A stretch of 64,000 nucleotides of DNA from Ciona intestinalis (taxonomy: Eukaryota > Chordata > Ascidiacea > Phlebobranchia > Cionidae): NCBI RefSeq assembly GCF_000224145.3, contig NC_020179.2, positions 2,496,125 to 2,560,124 on the forward strand, read 5' to 3'. Positions 57,001 through 64,000 of the stretch are shown piece by piece. Under the pieces are notes generated by a model that was given only the letters and a program-made list of their open reading frames with translations, ran no database searches and was not told the DNA's origin. A program made the translations under genes and the position numbers. Each line of letters opens with the position of its first letter. The first letter of the stretch is position 1.

Positions 57001-60000
57001 TTAGCATAGTCTGTTCAACGTAACAATGCTCTATTGTGACGCAGGCCAAAGGAGGACTCCACCTACCCCATCACGTGTGGTAATAATAAAGGCGACCTGG
57101 TTTGGAAGAAGTTTGTATGTCCTGGTATCAATGCTAAATGTGTAAAGGTACGTAGTCATTAAAATAACCATGTAATGCTAAAAATAAACATAATGCTTGT
57201 AAATATAGTTCAGTTTGCCGTATGGTCTGTTGTTCTGTGGTGAAGGTATAGAAAAACCGACTCTAATTTTAACCTGCTGCGGTGCAATACGTTTGTTTTC
57301 TTATCGGAACTCTAGCGTCAAAAAGCGAGTGGTGTCCCTATTTACCTTGCGTTGTGATGTCATAATTGAATTGCGCGTGACGCGTCGCGTTACTAAAGGC
57401 GCGCGGTTGCTGTGACGTAGGGTAGACACCGGTGTGCATAATACGCACGACTTGCGGACCAGATAAAACCGGTTCATTCCGCATCAAAACATAGCCTGGT
57501 TGTGCAATCTATCGAGAAATAACATTGAGCGAATGCCAATTTTTACAATGTACGTCTGGAAATTCCTGAGTTTTTTTTATGGGATCGTAAAACTCAGAAT
57601 TTCGTATGTAGTATGAAAATTAGACGTGCATGTTTGCCAATGAAGTGTTGTAGTCGCCATAGATTTCCTTTGAATTTAGTAGCTTTGTGCTAAAACGTTT
57701 GATAAATTGTTTTCCCCGCGCCTCATATGTTAACAATACCCGTTACATACATTTCCATACAATTCCATTATGCGGCTTTTATTCCCTAATTAAGCTTAAA
57801 CGCACAAAACCGTGCAGCACATATTGTTTAAAGGTTAAAATTCTCTTTGGCCTGACCTATACAGCCTACCTGGCACCCGGCAACCTCATACGCAGCATAT
57901 GTTACCCTTATTTACCAGTTCAAAGTAACCAAACCGTGGAGTGACCTTTGTGTTCGCATTTACCGACCTAAAGCAGTGGCTCAATTGTTTGGAAACGTTC
58001 AGCACGTTTGCTGTTTTGTATCGCTCCATGTACGTGATATGCCTTACAGGAACTGCCCATTTGCGGAAAACGTTTTCTGCGTCGAGCCTTATCGACGTAA
58101 GATCATAAACACTTCTGCAAAACGTGTTAAGGTGTAAGGAGTTTGCATAAGGTCATTTCTCATGCATAACACCAAACATATTAAAACATGACTTACTTGT
58201 GGTCACGTTCACAAAATATTTCATATGATGCCTATTGTAAAATAACTCAAATTGTCACATGAACGCTAGCGTGACTTACTGTTTCACTTGGGCCGCCTCG
58301 TATCACGTTTATTATATGAACAAAGTTATCATATAGTAGGGTGGGTGAAGATGGAACAACTTTAGCACGCAATACTTAAATATCCTGATGGTGTTTTGAA
58401 CAATAAGCAACGGTCTATGGGAGCCGTGAGAATACAGTTTTAAAACTCTTTGAATGGTGTTTGTTTACTACCGAATGGGAAGAGAATATTTAATAAAAAG
58501 GTGTCCCATCTTACCCCACCCTACTATATAAACCGAATTATCAAATACCACCTAATGCCAATCATCATATGAACGTTAACATGACTTAGCCTACTGTTTT
58601 CCTTTTTCAATCTTCTATAACAATTAATAAAACACAGTGCGGAGACAACTGGTTCACACCTAAAGAATTCGTCAACTACGCTGGTAAATCAACCCTTAAA
58701 GATTGGAAGAGAGCAATCCGAATCAACGGTATAATGTTGAGGTATGTGTAATGTGTATTGTAAATGTAAACGGCTACTGACTCTAAAATTTTGTGTACAA
58801 AACTGCATATAGTAAGGTGAGGTCAGATGGCTATACGTTTCGTTCTCTTTTCCATTTTGTGTACACAAAAAATGTTAAAAATCTCGATTTGAAAATTTAG
58901 GGTAATATGTGCTAGCGGTATCTGTCTTACCACACACTACTATATGTTGCATTGTTAATAATCAAGCATAAGTGTATTTATATCTAAGTTTACCACATTC
59001 TGGTTAAACATGTATCGATTTTGTTATGCCATAATGAGGTACTGCTGTTATCATTAGGAAATTAAACCTTTTAATATACTGCCAGCAGGGCGCCTCTATT
59101 AAAAAAAATAACAATTAAAATTTGCCATTTATATCTTTGTTTTTCACAATTTTGCACCAAAATTAGCACATGGCGTTTTATTGTTATTGATTTACCCGTT
59201 AAAAGCATTGTTAATATCCGCCATTTTTTATTTAAACCCAGTAGAAATACTGGTATTACCGCTATTTTCGTGGCCTTTATTTCCGAAACCACGGCTCTAT
59301 TTGCATAATGAGTGTTGTTTAAATATAGATTGACCAAAAATACATTGCCTTTTATAGCATTACCTTTCTTAGTGGGGTCGCAATTAACGTCACAACGAAT
59401 ACACTGGGTGATATGACTGCTATGGTTAAACGTAAATATAAATTCTATTCACGTCATACTTTCGTTTTACGTCTACATTTTCCAAAAAAACACGGAATAG
59501 TGATACATTACATTTAAACGTTTAAAATCAATCAATGTAACATTTTTTAGGCATTTTAAAAAGTGCGTTTATTTTCTTTGCGTCACTTTTTTATGACACT
59601 TATTAAATTGGATCGTTTGTTACGTCGTAGTGTGCTTCGTGCGTCACTAAGCCTCAATTGTTTCGTCACAGGAAGATGATTGAAAACGGGGAGCTCAATT
59701 ATTACGATCATGATAATAATTGCTCGAACCAATGCCGGAGCAACAAAAGTTCATCTTTTGATAATTCGGAGAAATATCCGTCGTCGTTTGAATCGGATGC
59801 TCCTCGGGAGGTAAGAGGACACCCTATAATATATGTATGTAGTAGGTAGGGTTATGGCATATAAGGGCATAGTACACATAGAGGAGACATTCTATGTTGT
59901 ACACAAATTGTAAAAAATGTGGTAATTTTAGGGTATTCTATGCTATATGTGTAGTAGGATGGGCAAAGATGGGACACTTTTTCGTTTAATTTTCTCGTCA

Positions 60001-63000
60001 CATTTGGTAGTGCTAGTGCTAAATGTGTCTCATCTCCACCCACCTTACTAAATGATAGGTTGGGGTAATTTTTTGTTATAAATTGTTTGTAAAATGGTGT
60101 TGATTTTAGCGGGTATACTATTCTGATATATGCATAGGCTAATTACTCTAAAACAGCGTTGTTAATTGTTCAAAACGCAATCAGGAACTACAGGTTATCA
60201 TGTGCTAACGGTAACTATCTTGCCCTACGGTACCATAGCAAAACCTGTGTAACCACGACATTTTTTCACCTAATATTAGTCTCTGTATTAATTCTCCATC
60301 TGAATAAATAGCGTCGTGTTGAACGAAACAGTGATTCATTTTACCCACGTTTCGATCCTCGGTTCTTGGACTTAAATTCGAACGAATCGATTTTCTTTGT
60401 CGAAAATTTCGTGGTCGATTCGGCTTTTGTAAATAAAGCGTGTCACGCGACATCGGTCGACGCCTATTGCGTAAACAATACTCGACAAATAGTCGATTGT
60501 GACGTAGCAATGGCGTTCTGCGCGAATTCCAAGCGCATCATGGCAACCCGGATGCACTTGACCTTTTCGTGACCTTTGTACGTCTTACGTAATTCCACAA
60601 ACTAGAATGTCATCGTGTACAACATCATAGGGTGCACGTCAGATAGAATCAGAATCGCGAATTCGAAGAACTCCTTTAGTCGCTTCAACCCACGCAAACT
60701 TATGAGTTCTACGTAACTTCATACGATAGAATTTATTAACATTGGCGATACTTTAACATATGTTTACATTCTATTCATGAAGTCGTTATTTAAAAAATCA
60801 TCCTATACTAGTTAGTTTCGCTTGAAGTTTTACGTTTGCTTCGTTACTTAGAATTAGTTCTAAAGGTTTTCAGTTTTGCTTTTATCTTGACCATTGCCAA
60901 GGTAAAATGGGGGAAAAAATGGAAAAAAAAGAAGAGAAAAATTTTCGACCTCACATACTCGTGCACGCTTATTACGCGGAATGCATCGTGTTTTATACAA
61001 ACAACGTCATGTTTTATTTAATTTGCCAAACAAAGCCCCATTGTGAATAATTTACAAGCGCTGTAACTCGATAGTGAGTAATATGGACGCTACGAGAATG
61101 GTTTGATTATGTCGTAACAATCGCGTCTGTCGCGTTATATGAGCTATGGGCACAAACGGACGTGACACTTACGCTTGGCTGTTCCGCCTCCTGTTTACTC
61201 TCCCTACCGACATCCTGTTTGAGTGAAATTTACACCGCATGTCAAACCAAAGGTAACAGCCAGTGTGAATTTGAAACTCCATGAACATTCACAAAACCTC
61301 GATAAATTCGCTCCGGCATGCGTCACTTCCCCATTCCTAAGTCTCGACCCGCTTTGTGACGTCATAGTCGCACTGACGCTCCCGAACGTCGATGGAATTT
61401 CCTGCTCAATCCATATTCAGTAGAGGTCATAGGTGGGCAAGACAGAATGTCGCCAAACACTCGGGAAATTTGGCCAAAATCGTGTTAGTTCGTACATGTT
61501 ACAACCAACAGACCGTACATCCTTTAGCATATAGCTCTAAAAAGTTCATGTTAAGAAACTACCGTGAATAGAAGCCATCCAAAACCCAGTCCTTTAAATA
61601 CACGCACCTGTAAACTGAACCATATATAAATCTAACCAGTATTTGACGTCATATTTCCTTTTACAATGTTTGCCGCTTCCAAGAATATGATTGTATCCAT
61701 CAGTACGTGGTATCGTGTAAAACAAGTCACTGTGGTCAAGTTATACATTAACTAAACTAAAACGCACTTTAATAGCGATCATATGACCTATTGTCGATTT
61801 AACAACGACTTTTGAAACACGCATGCGTCATATTATACCAATAAATCCAATTGTTTCATTGTAAAAGTGATCTGCTGACGCACGGACGTTGTTTTTGTTG
61901 TTTCGAATTCCTTTGCCAATAATTTTAACTTGACCTACTGGTACAGAAATCCCCACATTATGGTTGTGGGCATTGAAGCTTATCTTTGGCGTGAGGGTTG
62001 GGGGTTTTGATCCCGCAGTTTAACCACTAACGTTACGGAGCGTCTACCACAGCACGTCTTTCGCACGCAACCAAAAACAACAGACGTGAACCCCCGGCCG
62101 TTTTTCTGCGCCACAAACGCTGTAGCGTCTCAATTTCACAAGTGTGGTATTTCGTAGGTGCGCGTCTCCGTCTTTATCGACGACAAACGTCGGAACTGGA
62201 TATTCTTCCATGCATATTTAGTTTCAAAGGTTTCTTTTTCGACGCCCTTCTCATCACTTATGACGCGCTGTTCAGTTTTAATTTACATTGGGGTGAAAAT
62301 GTATAATTATACCATTGATAGGTTTTAATTAAATCTACTATATGTTGCTCTATGAATATATACGTATAGCTGTATTTGACTGTATAACATCAATGTATTG
62401 TTTCAATTTGTTTGTAATGTTGTTATTTTTACAGAATTCCTTGGATTTTACTCATGTTCGGTCCAGTTCCGAGGAACAAGCGTTGCTTCAAGCTAAAAGA
62501 AACGTTCTTTCAAGCATAAGCAAGTCGCAAGAAAGTAAGTTCGATAAATTATTGTGTGGATGAATGAATCTATGAAAGTTATGCATTTATCCTTGCGTGA
62601 CGGGGCGACCGCTGTCGTTATAACACGGGTGTTCTGTTCCACACACCTTGTGCCCGCTTTCTGCAACTTTGTGGTGTTTATTTTTTAGATTTTCTCATTT
62701 TCAAGGCATGGCAATTGGGCATCTAGTCATGAGGCAGCGCGCTGTTCCCTGTGCCACGGCGCTACTTAAAGAAAGCCATATAGTTTTAACTTGGAGTGTA
62801 TGTTACTATTCATTTGCTACCATTAAAGTCTCCATATAGTAGGGCGGGGGAGATGGGACACCTTTTCATTCTATTATTTCGTCCCATTTGGTAGTAAAAA
62901 AAACAACATTCAAATAATTATAAAACCGTACTCCCACGACCTCCATATATCGGTATTTATTGTTTAAAAATGTTTGGGTATTATGTGCTAAATGTGTCCC

Positions 63001-63493
63001 ATTTTACCCCACAGTACTATATGTTATTACGTTTCTTCATATGTTAATACGTTGTGTTCCAGGTGGTTCAAGTTTGCAAGCTGGTGGATCACTCGAACGT
63101 TCTAGTTCGGAGGATTCAGGTTTAGCTGGCTCACCACATGTAGATAGCATGATTATGAGGGAAGCGGTTGTTTCTGTGGAGAAAGTACATGGTGAGTGTT
63201 CGAATCCCGCTTATATCATACACCCCATGCTCACTATCGAGTTATAACATGGGTATCTTCTTATACACTAAACACACATGGTTCTTTTATACACCCCATG
63301 CTCACTGTCGTGTCAGTCTAATTATTTCTTAAAACATATTAACCCCGCCATGTAATTTACTCTTCAGATCTTCATAGTTTTTGGAACGGTATAATACGTA
63401 TGGATCTTTTTGATGACATCATCCGTGACGTCATCACACAGATCCGCAACCTCCAAAGCAGAACGAAGCATGTTGGTTCCATAAGCCTGGAAG
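51092..63493 (+). CDS. GMEB-type SAND-domain transcription factor, 5' part, continues beyond the window
   Basis: Exons 51092-51167, 51561-51654, 53834-53918, 54393-54490, 56512-56589, 57045-57147, 58638-58741, 59672-59810, 62435-62534, 63063-63191 and 63368-63493 join in phase to 377 complete codons; the last has a GT donor, so more exons follow. GMEB1/2 are nuclear proteins that bind CRE-like glucocorticoid modulatory elements through a SAND domain. Here the domain spans ~115-225: YPITCGNNKGDLVWKKF, CPGINAKCVK, then KSTLKDWKRAIR (195-206) with the DNA-contacting KDWK core. It is followed by YYDHDNNCSNQCRS, whose His and Cys match the GMEB zinc site. Exon 11 (FWNGIIRMDLFDDII) resembles the GMEB helical region C-terminal to SAND. 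The N-terminus is Ser/Pro-rich. DEAF1 is the main alternative family; the HDNNCSNQC segment favours GMEB. Confidence 0.88.
52300..52620 (+). promoter_or_regulatory. Candidate internal promoter in intron 2 of the SAND gene
   Basis: GC-rich island with TGACGTCA at 52345, E-box TCACGTGA at 52381, a TATA-like CTTAAATAGG at 52545 and a pyrimidine-rich CTTTCCGACTCTCCCGTTCT downstream. Further TGACGTCA (52931, 53392) and TCACGTGA (53280) sites follow. It would drive transcripts starting before exon 3. Inference only. Confidence 0.4.
52998..53216 (+). mobile_element. MITE subfamily 2 copy, with GAAT expansion
   Basis: Opens ATGTGGGGTAAGATGGTAAC and ends CATCTTACCCCAACCTGCCA. The interior GTCGTGAGGACACG is kept, and a short GAATGAATGAATG run lies near the right end. 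Confidence 0.8.
54090..54272 (-). mobile_element. Diverged MITE (subfamily 2)
   Basis: TAGGTAGTTGGGGTAAGATT, then CGTCCCATTTGGTAGTAAAC, ending GGTATCCGTCTTACCCCGTA. SAND gene intron 3. Confidence 0.75.
54822..54960 (-). repeat. Dispersed repeat B, copy 8
   Basis: Starts with GAACGAATGAATAAATGAAC, then TTACTTTCGCGTGGCGGGCA, GTTATAACACGGATGTTCTG and CGTGCCCACTTACGAGTTAC. SAND gene intron 4. Confidence 0.8.
55916..56100 (-). mobile_element. Diverged MITE
   Basis: Left end TAGTAGGTTGGTGTAACATG; interior AGTATTAAACAAAGAATATT; right terminus is lost after GTGCTAACGGTCTCCAT. Confidence 0.7.
56622..56690 (+). repeat. SINE-like repeat D, copy 3
   Basis: AATATGGATGAGGTCCTATG, GGCACGCTATAGGGACC, then TCAGAGTTGGCG, matching 9960-10035. 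SAND gene intron 5. Confidence 0.5.
58332..58529 (+). mobile_element. MITE family A copy
   Basis: Termini TAGTAGGGTGGGTGAAGATG and CATCTTACCCCACCCTACTA. SAND gene intron 6. Confidence 0.92.
58806..58946 (-). mobile_element. MITE subfamily 2, internally deleted
   Basis: ATAGTAAGGTGAGGTCAGAT at the left, GGTATCTGTCTTACCACACA at the right; about 140 bp. SAND gene intron 7. Confidence 0.65.
59949..60050 (-). mobile_element. MITE family A, internally deleted (~100 bp)
   Basis: Left end TAGTAGGATGGGCAAAGATG, CGTCACATTTGGTAGTGCTA, then direct jump to AAATGTGTCTCATCTCCACC. SAND gene intron 8. Confidence 0.8.
60055..60236 (-). mobile_element. Diverged MITE (subfamily 2)
   Basis: GGTTGGGGTAATTTTTTGTT at left; CTAAAACAGCGTTGTTAATT inside; GTGCTAACGGTAACTATCTT near the right end. 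It directly follows the deleted copy at 59949. Confidence 0.6.
62557..62665 (-). repeat. Dispersed repeat B, copy 9
   Basis: GGATGAATGAATC start, then ATCCTTGCGTGACGGGGCGA, CGTTATAACACGGGTGTTCT and CACACCTTGTGCCCGCTT. SAND gene intron 9. Confidence 0.8.
62835..63021 (-). mobile_element. MITE family A copy, close to exon 10
   Basis: Termini TAGTAGGGCGGGGGAGATGG and GTGTCCCATTTTACCCCACA. It ends 42 bp before exon 10 of the SAND gene. Confidence 0.88.
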
Positions 63494-63547
63494 GTAAGTT
63501 ATATTAAAAGGTAGCTTTATTGTATTACGAACACGTAAGTTATTAAA

Positions 63548-63710
63548 TGGTGGGGGTAAGACGGTTACCGTTAGCACACAACATTCCTTATTTGCTAATC
63601 GTGTTTTAACAATTAACAACGCTCTTTTAGAGTCGTGAGGATACGGTTATATAATTTTTTTAATATTTTTTTTTGTTTATTGCCAAATGAGTTACCACGT
63701 ATGAAACGTT
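63548..63710 (+). mobile_element. MITE subfamily 2 copy, right end lost
   Basis: GGTGGGGGTAAGACGGTTAC, then GTTAGCACACAACATTCC, AACAATTAACAACGCTC and GTCGTGAGGATACGG. It follows exon 11 of the SAND gene. Confidence 0.7.
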
Positions 63711-63782
63711 GGGACTATTAAAAAAATGTGTTGCCGATAATGTAGGCGACCTATATGTACCACTGTGTTGGAGAAACATATA

Positions 63783-63978
63783 TATAGTAGGGTGGGGGAA
63801 GATGGGGGCATCTTTTCATTTTATTACTCGTCCCATTTGGTAGTGAACAAAGAACATACAAAGGATTACAAACCGTATCCTCACAACTCCCATAGACCGT
63901 TGTTAATTGTTTAAAACACGATCAGGACACTTGGATATTATGTGCTAAAGGTGTCCCATCCTTCCCCACCCTACTATA
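63783..63978 (-). mobile_element. MITE family A copy, near-intact
   Basis: Termini TAGTAGGGTGGGGGAAGATG and CATCCTTCCCCACCCTACTA. The interior shows CGTCCCATTTGGTAGTGAAC and ACACGATCAGGACAC. It sits at the right edge of the window. Confidence 0.93.
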
Positions 63979-64000
63979 TTATAATAATAGCTTGTGTTAT

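Noticed and set aside
60205..60572. Opposed ~100- and 68-codon frames in SAND gene intron 8
   Set aside because: Both strands are open over the same GC-richer DNA, neither shows a known domain, and neither fits the phase of the flanking exons.
63190..63215. GTTCGAATCCCGC tRNA B-box-like sequence
   Set aside because: It spans the exon 10 donor of the SAND gene and lacks every other tRNA arm.

Overview
The window looks like a piece of an ascidian (sea squirt) nuclear genome, most likely Ciona intestinalis/robusta. The evidence is: short-exon genes whose best matches in memory are chordate proteins; AT-rich introns and spacers crowded with about 200-bp terminal-inverted-repeat elements opening TAGTAGGGTGGGGGAAGATG; splice-acceptor-like sites 18-35 nt before three start codons, with no upstream coding exon, as expected for spliced-leader trans-splicing; and N-filled scaffold gaps (612-824, 10213-10262, 19351-19400). 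The species call is inference. No searches were run.

Layout. (1) 333-4843 (+): complete 7-exon L-lactate dehydrogenase, 341 aa. (2) 6852-26909 (-): complete 27-exon CLU/CLUH (clustered mitochondria protein homologue), 1379 aa, convergent with LDH. (3) 30041-33530 (+): 5-exon gene for an unrecognised 207-aa protein with one C-terminal membrane segment; it diverges from CLU across a 3.1-kb CpG- and CRE-rich spacer. (4) 37413-47376 (+): 6-exon RERG-like Ras-family GTPase with an unusual 176-aa acidic C-terminal tail. (5) 51092-63493 and beyond (+): 5' eleven exons of a GMEB-type SAND-domain transcription factor that runs off the right edge. Every exon chain was joined by hand from GT/AG sites with matching phase.

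The genes look like independent housekeeping or regulatory loci: pyruvate/lactate metabolism, mRNA-level control of mitochondrial proteins, small-GTPase signalling and transcription. Nothing indicates a shared pathway, operon or defence system. The accessory content is transposable-element debris. Besides more than 30 copies of the main MITE family there is a hAT-type element with a perfect 8-bp target duplication (7459-7693), a piggyBac-type element with TTAA target sites (18970-19962), a foldback element (25113-25305), two minisatellites and three further dispersed repeat families. I found no rRNA, no convincing tRNA, no CRISPR array and no viral genes.
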